Assembly (NCBI RefSeq): GCF_040605455.1
Contig: NZ_JBEXCV010000037.1
Location: 1-62,654 of the forward strand
Source: Embleya sp040605455
GTDB lineage: Bacteria > Actinomycetota > Actinomycetes > Streptomycetales > Streptomycetaceae
Direction: 5' to 3'
DNA: 62,654 nucleotides
Shown: piece by piece, positions 8,184-16,002 of the stretch
Numbering within the stretch: the first letter of the stretch is position 1
Layout of the letters: each line of letters opens with the position of its first letter
The notes under the pieces: model-generated
Seen by the model: the letters and a program-made list of their open reading frames with translations, nothing else
Databases searched by the model: none
Told to the model about the DNA's origin: nothing
Made by a program: the position numbers and the translations under genes

Positions 8184-8726
8184 TCACACCTGGATGCCGC
8201 TTTCCACCAGGTCCACCGTGCGGACCACCTCGTCGGTGCTCAGCACCTGGACCGGGATGCCACGCGGCGCGGCGTATCGACGCAGGTCCACGGCCAGGTA
8301 GGGCAACATCCCCTGGTCCAGGAAGTTGATCGTGTGCTGCTTGCGGCCGCCGGCACGCATCGCGCAGCGCACGATCGCGTAGCACGGGGTGTCCCCGCTG
8401 CCGACCTTCAGCTTGGCCTCGACCGAGGAGATCTCCTCCCAGCGCAGGCCGCGGGTGCGGAACAGGCCGTGGAAGACCAGACCGTTGGGCCCGATCGACA
8501 ACTTTCGGTACTGGTAGAGCGCGAAGCCGAGGAGGACGAAGAGGCTGAGCCCGCCGTAGAGCGCGAAGGCCACGACGGTCGGCAGCCCGAGGTCGGCCAC
8601 GTCGAACAGGCCGAGCGCGATCGGGACGAACGCGGTGAGCAACAGGATCCGCATGGGCTTGGACTCCCACAGGACGCCGTCCACCAGCTGCCTGCGGTTG
8701 TGGTTGGTGTTCGAGGTGCGGCTCAT
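8184..8726 (-). CDS. Membrane-bound PH-domain (bacterial PH) protein
   Basis: A 180-residue protein starting MSRTSNTN. Two hydrophobic helices, at about 25-44 (MRILLLTAFVPIALGLFDVA) and 49-70 (TVVAFALYGGLSLFVLLGFALY), are followed by a soluble domain beginning YRKLSIGPNGLVFHGLFRTRGLRWEEISSV. The alternation of short strands with a conserved W-E-E-I segment is the signature of bacterial PH-like domains (DUF2581/bPH group). The function of such proteins is not established; they may recognise lipids or peptides at the membrane. The gene is divergent from ychF over 135 bp, so the two may share a regulatory region. Confidence 0.75.
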   Translation of the reverse strand: MSRTSNTNHNRRQLVDGVLWESKPMRILLLTAFVPIALGLFDVADLGLPTVVAFALYGGLSLFVLLGFALYQYRKLSIGPNGLVFHGLFRTRGLRWEEISSVEAKLKVGSGDTPCYAIVRCAMRAGGRKQHTINFLDQGMLPYLAVDLRRYAAPRGIPVQVLSTDEVVRTVDLVESGIQV

Positions 8727-8861
8727 CGATGTCCCCGTCGTTGAGTGGCCGACGTACGAAACCAGGGATGCTACTGGCCACAGGCCACCACCTACACTTT
8801 CCGCAGGCGCTTGTATGTCCGCAGCGCGCCACATCGATCGCCGAGAAGCCAGGGAATCCAG

Positions 8862-9935
8862 TTGTCGCTCACCATCGGAATCGTCGGCCTGCCCAACGTC
8901 GGCAAGTCGACGCTCTTCAACGCCCTGACCAAGAACGACGTGCTCGCGGCGAACTACCCGTTCGCGACCATCGAGCCGAACGTGGGCGTGGTGGGCGTGC
9001 CGGACCCGCGTCTGGACACGTTGGCCGAGATCTTCGGCTCGGCCAAGAAGATCCCGGCCACGGTCGACTTCGTGGACATCGCCGGCATCGTGCGCGGCGC
9101 CTCCGAGGGTGAGGGCCTGGGCAACAAGTTCCTCGCCAACATTCGCGAGTCGGACGCGATCTGCCAGGTCATCCGGGTCTTCAACGACCCGGACGTGGTG
9201 CACGTCGACGGCAAGATCTCGCCGGTCGACGACAAGGAGATCATCGAGACCGAGCTGATCCTGGCCGACCTGCAGACGATCGAGAAGGTCCTGCCGCGAC
9301 TCCAGAAGGACTCGCGCCTGCAGAAGGACAAGATCGCGGTGGCCGCCGCCGTGGAGAAGGCCAAGGAGGTGCTGGAGGCGGGCACCACGGTCTTCGCCGC
9401 CGGCCTCGATCCGGAGCCGCTGCGCGAGCTGCACCTGCTCACCGCCAAGCCGTTCCTGTACGTCTTCAATGTCGACGAGGACGAGCTGGTCAACGAGGAG
9501 CTCAAGGCCGAGCTGCGCGAGCTGGTCGCGCCGGCCGAGGCGATCTTCCTGGACGCCAAGATCGAGTCCGAGCTGATCGAGTTGGACGAGGCCGAGGCCC
9601 TGGAGCTGCTGCAGAGCCTGGGCCAGGAGGAATCCGGCCTGTCGATCCTGGCCCGGGTCGGCTTCGACACCCTGGGCCTGCAGACCTACCTGACGGCCGG
9701 CCCCAAGGAGGCCCGCGCCTGGACGGTGGCCAAGGGCGCCACCGCCCCCGAGGCCGCCGGCGTGATCCACACCGACTTCCAGCGCGGCTTCATCAAGGCC
9801 GAGGTGATCGGCTTCGACGACCTGGTCGAAACCGGCAGCCGCGCCGAGGCCCGCACCAAGGGCAAGGCCCGCATGGAGGGCAAGGACTACATCATGCAGG
9901 ACGGCGACGTGGTGGAGTTCCGCTTCAACGTGTGA
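8862..9935 (+). CDS. ychF: Redox-regulated ATPase/GTPase YchF (Obg family)
   Basis: A 357-residue ribosome-associated P-loop NTPase of the Obg/YchF family (OLA1 orthologue), which hydrolyses ATP rather than GTP. The P-loop is GLPNVGKST at residues 9-17, G3 is DIAG (VDFVDIAGIVRG), and the nucleotide-specificity motif is NVDE at Asn203 instead of NKxD, which is the mark of YchF. A coiled-coil insert and the C-terminal TGS domain (IHTDFQRGFIKAEVI) complete it. The start is a TTG at 8862: it gives the family N-terminus SLTIGIVGLPNVGK and has AGGGA just upstream, whereas the in-frame ATG at 8745 adds 39 unrelated residues. A terminator follows the gene. Confidence 0.97.
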   Translation: MSLTIGIVGLPNVGKSTLFNALTKNDVLAANYPFATIEPNVGVVGVPDPRLDTLAEIFGSAKKIPATVDFVDIAGIVRGASEGEGLGNKFLANIRESDAICQVIRVFNDPDVVHVDGKISPVDDKEIIETELILADLQTIEKVLPRLQKDSRLQKDKIAVAAAVEKAKEVLEAGTTVFAAGLDPEPLRELHLLTAKPFLYVFNVDEDELVNEELKAELRELVAPAEAIFLDAKIESELIELDEAEALELLQSLGQEESGLSILARVGFDTLGLQTYLTAGPKEARAWTVAKGATAPEAAGVIHTDFQRGFIKAEVIGFDDLVETGSRAEARTKGKARMEGKDYIMQDGDVVEFRFNV

Positions 9936-9983
9936 GCGGATGAAAGAACACCACGTCGCTCACGTGGCAAACATGCAGCTCGG

Positions 9984-10015
9984 AAGGGGTCGACTCGGTC
10001 ACGGGTCGACCCCTT
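9984..10015. terminator. Hairpin terminator after ychF
   Basis: An 11-bp perfect stem (AAGGGGTCGAC and complement) with a 10-base loop starts about 49 bp after the ychF stop. The AT pairs at the base of the stem end in CTT, fitting intrinsic termination. Confidence 0.75.
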
Positions 10016-10198
10016 GCCGAAACGACGGTTCCGCAGGTCGCAGCTCTGCGCGCTCGATATCGCCGACTCTCGGACGGCGTCTTTGCGGCTGGGACACGAG
10101 CGCGGTGCCCGCTTACGGCGCCGACAGTTGCACCTGTCGTTCTTCGATTCCCCGCCGCCACGAAGAGCGTTTGTCCTGCCGAGCGAGGAGGTCGACCC

Positions 10199-10693
10199 AT
10201 GGAGCCGAGTGGGACCGGTTGTCACTCCTGCGATCAGGAGACGCGGTTCGGCGAGTTGCCGTCGCGGGAGCGGATTGCGTTCGATGCGTGGTGGCGGGTG
10301 GCGCACGCGTTCGACAGTGCGTTGCCGGGGTGGCTGGTGCTGGTTCCGCGGCGGCACGTCGTGTCGATCGCGGAGTTGACCGGGGACGAGGCGGGTGCGC
10401 TCGGGACCTGGCAGGCCGCGCTCGCGCGGGCGCTGCGCGAGGTGACCGGGTGCACGAAGACCTACGTGGCCCAGTTCGCCGAGCGTGAGGGGTTCGCGCA
10501 CGTGCACTTCCACATCGTGCCGCGACCGCCCGACCTGGCGGCGGAGCTGCGTGGGCCGGGCGTGTTCGCGATGCTCGGGCGCCCGGAGGGCGAGCGGGTC
10601 CCGGCCGAGCGTATGGACACGTTGGCCGACGCCCTGCGTGCCGCTTTGGGCGCGGCCCCGAGCCGACCGACGATTTCCGGCCGGCCCGCGTGA
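10199..10693 (+). CDS. HIT family nucleotide hydrolase/transferase
   Basis: A 164-residue histidine-triad protein. The catalytic triad is HVHFHIVPR with His101, His103 and His105, preceded by the nucleotide-binding strand LVLVPRRHVVSIAEL. Near the N-terminus a CxxC pair (CHSC) resembles the zinc site of some HIT proteins. The family hydrolyses nucleoside phosphoramidates or dinucleoside polyphosphates. A GAGGAG ribosome binding site lies before the ATG. It stands alone, convergent with the sdh operon. The substrate is undetermined. Confidence 0.92.
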   Translation: MEPSGTGCHSCDQETRFGELPSRERIAFDAWWRVAHAFDSALPGWLVLVPRRHVVSIAELTGDEAGALGTWQAALARALREVTGCTKTYVAQFAEREGFAHVHFHIVPRPPDLAAELRGPGVFAMLGRPEGERVPAERMDTLADALRAALGAAPSRPTISGRPA

Positions 10694-10798
10694 CCGGCCG
10701 CCTCGCCCGGCCCGTCGCCCTCACCGCGGCCGCCCCAACCACCGCCGCCTCCGACAAGCGGCCCCCGACCCCCTTCGAGCCGCGGGGCCGCCTCCCCG

Positions 10799-11557
10799 TC
10801 AGTCCCCGGACCCCCGCCGCCGGATCTTGTTGCCCAGCCACACCAGCGGGTCGTACTTGCGGTCCGCCACCCGCTCCTTCATCGGAATCAGTGCGTTGTC
10901 GGTGATGTGGATGTGCTCCGGGCACACGTCCGTACAACATTTGGTGATGTTGCACAGACCCAGGCCGTGCTCCTCCTGGGCGGCCTTCTGCCGGTCCGCG
11001 ACGTCCAGGGGGTGCATGTCCAGCTCGGCGATCCGCATCAGGAAACGTGGCCCGGAGAAGGCCGCCTTGTTGTCCTCGAAGTCACGGATGACGTGGCAGG
11101 TGTTCTGGCACAGGAAGCACTCGATGCATTTGCGGAACTCCTGCGAACGTTCGACGTCGACCTGCTGCATCCGGTACTCGCCCGGTTTCAGGTCCGCCGG
11201 CGGCGTGAACGAGGGCACCTGCCGCGCCTTGGCGTAGTTGAACGACACGTCGGTGACCAGGTCGCGGATCACCGGGAACGTGCGCATCGGGGTGACCGTG
11301 ACCACCTCCTCCGGCGCGAACGTGCTCATCCGCGTCATACACAGCAGCCGGGGGCGGCCGTTGATCTCGGCGCTGCACGAACCACACTTGCCCGCCTTGC
11401 AGTTCCAGCGCACCGCGAGATCCGGGGCCTGAGTGGCCTGGAGACGGTGGATGATGTCGAGGACGACCTCGCCCTCGTTCACCTCGACCTTGAAGTCGCG
11501 CAGCTCGCCGCCGTCGACATCGCCGCGCCAGATGCGAAAGTCAGCCTTGTAGGACAT
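10799..11557 (-). CDS. sdhB: Succinate dehydrogenase/fumarate reductase iron-sulfur subunit
   Basis: A 252-residue electron-transfer subunit linking the FAD subunit to the membrane quinone site. The N-terminal ferredoxin-like half carries the [2Fe-2S] motif CKAGKCGSCSAEI and a later Cys in RLLCMTRM. The C-terminal half has CIECFLCQNTC and CNITKCCTDVCP for the [4Fe-4S] and [3Fe-4S] clusters. The ATG at 11557 shares its A with the TGA of sdhA, so the two are translationally coupled. The product resembles the mycobacterial Sdh1 iron-sulfur subunit more than the classical SdhB. It is the last gene of the operon. Confidence 0.96.
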   Translation of the reverse strand: MSYKADFRIWRGDVDGGELRDFKVEVNEGEVVLDIIHRLQATQAPDLAVRWNCKAGKCGSCSAEINGRPRLLCMTRMSTFAPEEVVTVTPMRTFPVIRDLVTDVSFNYAKARQVPSFTPPADLKPGEYRMQQVDVERSQEFRKCIECFLCQNTCHVIRDFEDNKAAFSGPRFLMRIAELDMHPLDVADRQKAAQEEHGLGLCNITKCCTDVCPEHIHITDNALIPMKERVADRKYDPLVWLGNKIRRRGSGD

Positions 11558-13485
11558 CAGCCGTCCTCCCCGGGAAGTTCTGCGTCGGTCAGGTACTTCT
11601 TCAGCTCGTCGCGCTCGAAGAGTTCGAGCAAGTCGGCGCGCATCGGTACGGCCTCGCTCCGGGTCAGGGTCACGGACAGGTGCTCCGCGTCCGGGTCGAC
11701 GATCGAGCACGCCAGTACCACCCGACGCCACTGGGCCGACATCGCCGGGAAGTCGTCACGGGTGTGCCCGCCGCGGCTTTCTTGGCGCTCCAACGCCGAG
11801 CGCGCCACGCACTCGCAGACCAGCAGCATGTTTCGCAGGTCCAGGGCCAGGTGCCAGCCCGGGTTGTACTGCCGATGGCCCTCCACGCCGGCCTTGGCCG
11901 CGCGGGCCTTGAGCTCGTCGAGGCGGGTCAGCGCCTCGGCCATCTCGCCCTCCCGGCGGATGATGCCGACCAGGTCGTTCATGGTCTGCTGGAGCTCCTG
12001 GTGGACCGTGTACGGGTTCTCCGCGCTCTCCACGGCGAACGGCGCCAACGCCTCGGCGGCGGCCGCGTCGATCTGCTCCCGGGCCGCCTCGCGCCGCTCC
12101 TCGCCGAGCGCCTCGGCATAGCGCGCCGCGTGCTCGCCTGCGCGTCGGCCGAACACCAGCAGGTCGGACAGCGAGTTGCCGCCGAGCCGATTGCTGCCGT
12201 GCATGCCACCGGCGACCTCACCGGCCGCGTACAGGCCCAGCACGCCCGGCGTCGCCGCGGTGTCCGGGTCCACCGCGATCCCGCCCATCACGTAGTGGCA
12301 GGTGGGCCCGACCTCCATCGCCTCGGTGGTGATGTCCACGTCGGCCAGTTCCTTGAACTGGTGGTACATCGACGGCAGTTTGCGGCGGATCTCCTCGGTG
12401 CCGCCCGCCATCCGGCCGACCACGGTCAGGAACACCCCGCCGTGCGGCGAGCCGCGGCCCGCCTTGACCTCGGAGTTGATCGCGCGCGCCACCTCGTCCC
12501 GGGGCAGCAGCTCGGGCGGGCGCTTGTTGTTCTCCTGGTCGGTGTACCAACGATCGCCCTCGGCCTCGGACTTGGCGTACTTCTCCTTGAACACGTCCGG
12601 GATGTAGTCGAACATGAACCGCTTGCCCTCGGAGTTGAGCAACACTCCGCCGTCGCCGCGCACCGACTCGGTGACCAGGATGCCCTTTACCGACGGCGGC
12701 CAGACCATGCCGGTGGGGTGGAACTGGACGAACTCCATGTTGATCAGCGGCGCCCCCGCGAGCAACGCGAGGGACTGCCCGTCGCCGGTGTACTCCCACG
12801 AGTTCGAGGTCACCTTGAAGCCCTTGCCGATGCCGCCCGTGGCGAGCACGACGGCCGGCGCGTCGAAGACGGTGAAGCGGCCCGACTCGCGCCAGTAGCC
12901 GAATGCGCCGGTGATCCGGTTGCCGGTGTCGGAACCGGCGTCCGGGACGGTCAACAGGCGGGTGATCGTGCACTCCTGAAAGACCTTCAGCCGGGCCTCG
13001 GGGTCGCCGAACTCGCGCTCGTCCTGTTGTTGCAGGGCGACGATCTGCTGCTGGAGGGTGCGGATCAGTTCCAACCCGGTACGGTCGCCGACGTGCGCCA
13101 GGCGCGGGTACTCGTGGCCGCCGAAGTTGCGCTGGCTGATCCGACCGTCCGCGGTGCGATCGAACAGCGCGCCCCAGGACTCCAACTCCCAGACCCGGTC
13201 CGGGGCTTCCTTGGCGTGCAGCTCGGCCATCCGCCAGTGGTTGAGGAACTTTCCGCCACGCATCGTGTCGCGGAAGTGCACCTTCCAGCTGTCCTGCGAG
13301 TTCACGTTGCCCATCGAGGCGGCGATTCCGCCCTCGGCCATCACCGTGTGGGCCTTGCCGAACAGCGACTTGCAGACGACGGCGGTGCGCAGGCCGCGCA
13401 TGCGGGCCTCGATCGCGGCCCGCAACCCGGCGCCGCCCGCGCCGATCACGACTACGTCGTACGAATGACGTTCCACTTCGGACAC
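11557..13485 (-). CDS. sdhA: Succinate dehydrogenase/fumarate reductase flavoprotein subunit
   Basis: A 642-residue FAD subunit oxidising succinate to fumarate (or the reverse). The dinucleotide-binding motif GAGGAGLRAAIEA is at 15-27, and His46 in KAHTVMAEGG is the expected covalent FAD attachment. Substrate-site segments include the QFHPTG loop, the SVRGDGG segment, the TCHYVMGGI stretch, and GSNRLGGNSL. The C-terminal helical domain has the NPGWHLALDLRNML and ESRGGHTRDDFP segments. Length and motifs match the Sdh1-type enzyme of mycobacteria and streptomycetes, which is paired with a large single membrane subunit like the one here. It follows the membrane subunit by 81 bp. Confidence 0.97.
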   Translation of the reverse strand: MSEVERHSYDVVVIGAGGAGLRAAIEARMRGLRTAVVCKSLFGKAHTVMAEGGIAASMGNVNSQDSWKVHFRDTMRGGKFLNHWRMAELHAKEAPDRVWELESWGALFDRTADGRISQRNFGGHEYPRLAHVGDRTGLELIRTLQQQIVALQQQDEREFGDPEARLKVFQECTITRLLTVPDAGSDTGNRITGAFGYWRESGRFTVFDAPAVVLATGGIGKGFKVTSNSWEYTGDGQSLALLAGAPLINMEFVQFHPTGMVWPPSVKGILVTESVRGDGGVLLNSEGKRFMFDYIPDVFKEKYAKSEAEGDRWYTDQENNKRPPELLPRDEVARAINSEVKAGRGSPHGGVFLTVVGRMAGGTEEIRRKLPSMYHQFKELADVDITTEAMEVGPTCHYVMGGIAVDPDTAATPGVLGLYAAGEVAGGMHGSNRLGGNSLSDLLVFGRRAGEHAARYAEALGEERREAAREQIDAAAAEALAPFAVESAENPYTVHQELQQTMNDLVGIIRREGEMAEALTRLDELKARAAKAGVEGHRQYNPGWHLALDLRNMLLVCECVARSALERQESRGGHTRDDFPAMSAQWRRVVLACSIVDPDAEHLSVTLTRSEAVPMRADLLELFERDELKKYLTDAELPGEDG

Positions 13486-13566
13486 GAGGGCAACTCCTGT
13501 ACTGGGCTGGGCATGTGTACTGAGTCGGGCAGGTGCGGTGGGTCCGGGGCCGGGGCGAGCCGGTGC

Positions 13567-14388
13567 TCAGAAGAAGCGGGGGTCGTCGAAGGCGTTGCTC
13601 GCGACCAGGTACACGTACAGATCGGCCAGCGCGACGCTGAACAGCGAGGCCCAGGCCAGTTCCATGTGCCGACCGTTGAGCCTGCTGACGAAGCCCCAGA
13701 AGCGGTAGCGCACCGGGTGCTTGGAGAAGTGCTTGAGCTTGCCGCCGACGATGTGCCGACACGAGTGGCAGGAGAGCGTGTACGCCCAGATCAGCAGCAC
13801 GTTCGCGAGCAGCACCAGGGTGCCGAGTCCCATGTGCCCCCAGGCGCCGTGCTCGTCGCGGAACGCGATCAGCACGTCCCAGGACAGGATCACCGCCACC
13901 ACGGTGGCGAAGTAGAAGAAGTAGCGGTGGATGTTCTGCATGATCAGCGGGAACCGGGTCTCGCCCGAGTACCTGCCGCGCGGCTCGGGGACCGCGCACG
14001 CCGACGGCGATGCCCAGAAGCCCCGGTAGTAGGCCTTGCGGTAGTAGTAGCAGGTCAGCCGGAAGCCCAGCGGGAAGATCAGGATCAGCAGGGCCGGGGA
14101 CAACCCCCACCAGTCGCCGAACAGCGGCGCGTTCGCGCTCATCGGCATGCTGTCGCACTTGGACGCCAGACACGGCGAGTAGAACGGCGACACGTACGGC
14201 TCGGCGAAGTAGTCGTCGTTCGCGAACGCGCGCCAGGTCGAGTAGACGATGAAGGCGGACAGGATGGCCACCGTCACCGCCGGCGAGAGCCACCAGCGGT
14301 CCGTGCGCAGATGCCGGGCCTGGATCCGGGCCCGGCCGGGCGCGTTGGTGCCGGTACCGCCGGCGGGTCCCGTCGTCCCTGTAGCCAA
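13567..14388 (-). CDS. sdhC: Succinate dehydrogenase membrane anchor subunit, Sdh1 type
   Basis: A 273-residue membrane subunit anchoring SdhAB and carrying the quinone (and probably heme) site. At least five hydrophobic helices are visible: about 34-52 (LSPAVTVAILSAFIVYSTW), 92-112 (WGLSPALLILIFPLGFRLTCY), 150-170 (YFFYFATVVAVILSWDVLI), 180-205 (MGLGTLVLLANVLLIWAYTLSCHSC) and 240-262. Conserved-looking histidines occur in NIHRYFF and SCHSCRHI. A periplasmic loop carries a Cys pair (SPCLASKCDS). The single large anchor is typical of the actinobacterial Sdh1 type. It begins only 4 bp after the small protein gene upstream. Confidence 0.9.
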   Translation of the reverse strand: MATGTTGPAGGTGTNAPGRARIQARHLRTDRWWLSPAVTVAILSAFIVYSTWRAFANDDYFAEPYVSPFYSPCLASKCDSMPMSANAPLFGDWWGLSPALLILIFPLGFRLTCYYYRKAYYRGFWASPSACAVPEPRGRYSGETRFPLIMQNIHRYFFYFATVVAVILSWDVLIAFRDEHGAWGHMGLGTLVLLANVLLIWAYTLSCHSCRHIVGGKLKHFSKHPVRYRFWGFVSRLNGRHMELAWASLFSVALADLYVYLVASNAFDDPRFF

Positions 14389-14392
14389 GACG

Positions 14393-14782
14393 TCACCTTC
14401 CTGTCCGGCGGGACGGACGCATGCCGCCCACGCCTTCGTCGTCCGCGTCCGCGAAGAGGATCGGGTCGTAGGGCAGGTCGGACATCACTTCGGTCGGCGT
14501 CGGGACGGGAGCGACCACCGGTTCGCTCTCGGCGACCGTCTCGGCCAGGAAGCCGAGACTGGTCCGCGCCCGTTCCACGTCGTCGCCGAGTCTGCGGACG
14601 CCGTACGTGTCGCCGAGCGTGCGGCGCAGAGCGCGCACCGCGCGTGTCAGATCGTCGAGCCTGCGCCTGGCCTGGGCCAGGTCCTCGTGCGCCCGAGTCG
14701 TCAAGATCGCGCTCACCTCCTGCTTTTCCGGCGCCACGTCGTCGGGGGCCGGGGGATGGGGATGGTGTTGCGGACTTGCCAT
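14393..14782 (-). CDS. Small hypothetical protein leading the sdh operon
   Basis: A 129-residue protein of unknown function. The first 20 residues are His/Pro-rich. Residues 24-90 form an uninterrupted amphipathic helix with heptad character (EDLAQARRRLDDLTRAVRAL), so a coiled coil is likely. The tail is acidic (YDPILFADADDEGVGG). It ends 4 bp before the membrane subunit gene, so it is cotranscribed and may help assemble or regulate the complex, but that is inference from position only. The size and helix might suggest XseB, but the XseB sequence pattern is absent. Confidence 0.65.
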   Translation of the reverse strand: MASPQHHPHPPAPDDVAPEKQEVSAILTTRAHEDLAQARRRLDDLTRAVRALRRTLGDTYGVRRLGDDVERARTSLGFLAETVAESEPVVAPVPTPTEVMSDLPYDPILFADADDEGVGGMRPSRRTGR

Positions 14783-14892
14783 TGATTCCCGAGGTGGGAA
14801 CGTCGGCAGTCTGGCGCGAACGATCAATCGATGGAAAGTGTTTCGCGGATCTGGTGGGTCACAGATCGGAAAAACATGATCACCGATACAAA

Positions 14893-14942
14893 GATCACCG
14901 GAAATTCGATCTTGATGGATCAAGATCGAATTTCCGGTGATC
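14893..14942. terminator. Perfect 24-bp inverted repeat, probable terminator
   Basis: Two fully complementary 24-base arms (14893-14916 and 14919-14942) are separated by only GG. The arms contain GATCACCGG, AAATTC and GATCTTGAT, far richer in A/T than the surroundings. It lies between the stop of the helical unknown (14992) and the start of the sdh operon (14782), so it most likely ends the former transcript. An extra copy of GATCACCG sits 15 bp to the left. Confidence 0.7.
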
Positions 14943-14991
14943 AGGACGAACGGGGTTTCAATTCGTGGCGATGCTCGGTGAAAGTCGAGGT

Positions 14992-15801
14992 TTAACGATC
15001 TTCCGAGCGCAATGTGGCGGCCGGACTGGATTCCACCCGGGTGCGGGTCGCGGCGATGCGCGGGCGGCCGGGAAGAACGCCTTCCGCTTCGACGAGCGCC
15101 GCGCGGGCGGCGGTGATGTCGCCTGCGGCGCACACGCACAGCGCGAAAGTACACAATGCGTCGGCGTGCCCCGCACGAGACGAGCGCTTTTCGGCCGCGA
15201 CAAGGCGTTTGGCGGCCCGTACCGCCTTCGTCGCGTTTCCGTGCAGCACCATCAGCAGCGGCTCGTCGTCCTCGGCCTCGAGGCGGATGGTCGCACCCGA
15301 CGGGTGCCGGTAGGAGTCGTCGGGTTTGCGCAGTGCCTCCTCGGCGGCGGCCAGGTTGTCCGCGAGCGGCACCGTGCCCATGATCAGCGCCTGCACCATC
15401 ACCTCGCCGAACAGCGCGCGGGCGGTGTCCCACGCGGGGTGACTCGGGCCGATCCGGTCCAGGTAGGCCCGGGCGACCGCCGCCGCGGCCGCGTCGTCGG
15501 CGTGTGCCTCCAGCGACTGGACTCGCGCGAAAGTGCGATAGGGCTCACTTTCGGGGCCCTCGGGGATGAGATCGGCCAATTGTTCGACCATTGCTACATC
15601 CCCGTCGCGATACGCCTCGGTGGCCCGCTCGTAGAGCAGCCGGGCCCGCCCCGTCGGGGTGCCCTGATCGGACGGCGGGGGCGTCGCGTCGGCCCCCATA
15701 TCGGGCGAAACAGGTCCAAAGGACCCGTCCGGTCGGTCGGCGGCCCGCCGGGACCACCGCTTGCGGATGCGCTCGTTGAAGGACTCGCCAGACTCGCTCA
15801 C
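14992..15801 (-). CDS. Alpha-helical (TPR-like) hypothetical protein
   Basis: A 269-residue soluble protein without a recognised enzyme motif. Residues 1-50 are charged and disordered. From about 52 to 255 it is a run of paired Ala-rich helices (ARLLYERATEAYRDGDVAMV, then AAAAVARAYLDRIG, then AKRLVAAEKRSSRAGHADAL), the pattern of tetratricopeptide or SEL1-like repeats, so it may be a scaffold. The start is taken as GTG at 15801 (VSESGESFNERIRKRWS); no strong ribosome binding site supports it, and internal starts are possible. It is divergent from typA across 201 bp and shares no operon. Confidence 0.65.
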   Translation of the reverse strand: MSESGESFNERIRKRWSRRAADRPDGSFGPVSPDMGADATPPPSDQGTPTGRARLLYERATEAYRDGDVAMVEQLADLIPEGPESEPYRTFARVQSLEAHADDAAAAAVARAYLDRIGPSHPAWDTARALFGEVMVQALIMGTVPLADNLAAAEEALRKPDDSYRHPSGATIRLEAEDDEPLLMVLHGNATKAVRAAKRLVAAEKRSSRAGHADALCTFALCVCAAGDITAARAALVEAEGVLPGRPRIAATRTRVESSPAATLRSEDR

Positions 15802-16002
15802 ACCTACGGATTCTGCCCTGTGGGGCCCTCGAACGGCGGCCGGCGGGCGCCGGCACCGAGCGGGGGACGCTCCTCCCCGTACGATTGACCTTGGCGCCGA
15901 GGAGGCAGGCCGGTTCGCGCGATGCCCATCGCGCGGCTGAGGAGGCTCGCGGTCGCCGGCCCGTCCGTAGCATCCCCGACTGAAGCCGAGAGACACGCAG
16001 CC

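Noticed and set aside
10694..10798. Terminator between the HIT gene and sdhB
   Set aside because: Only an 8-bp stem with a long loop (about 10758-10791) is visible, too weak to list.
14393..14782. Small helical protein as a possible missing XseB
   Set aside because: It lacks the XseB pattern, is twice as long and belongs to the sdh operon.
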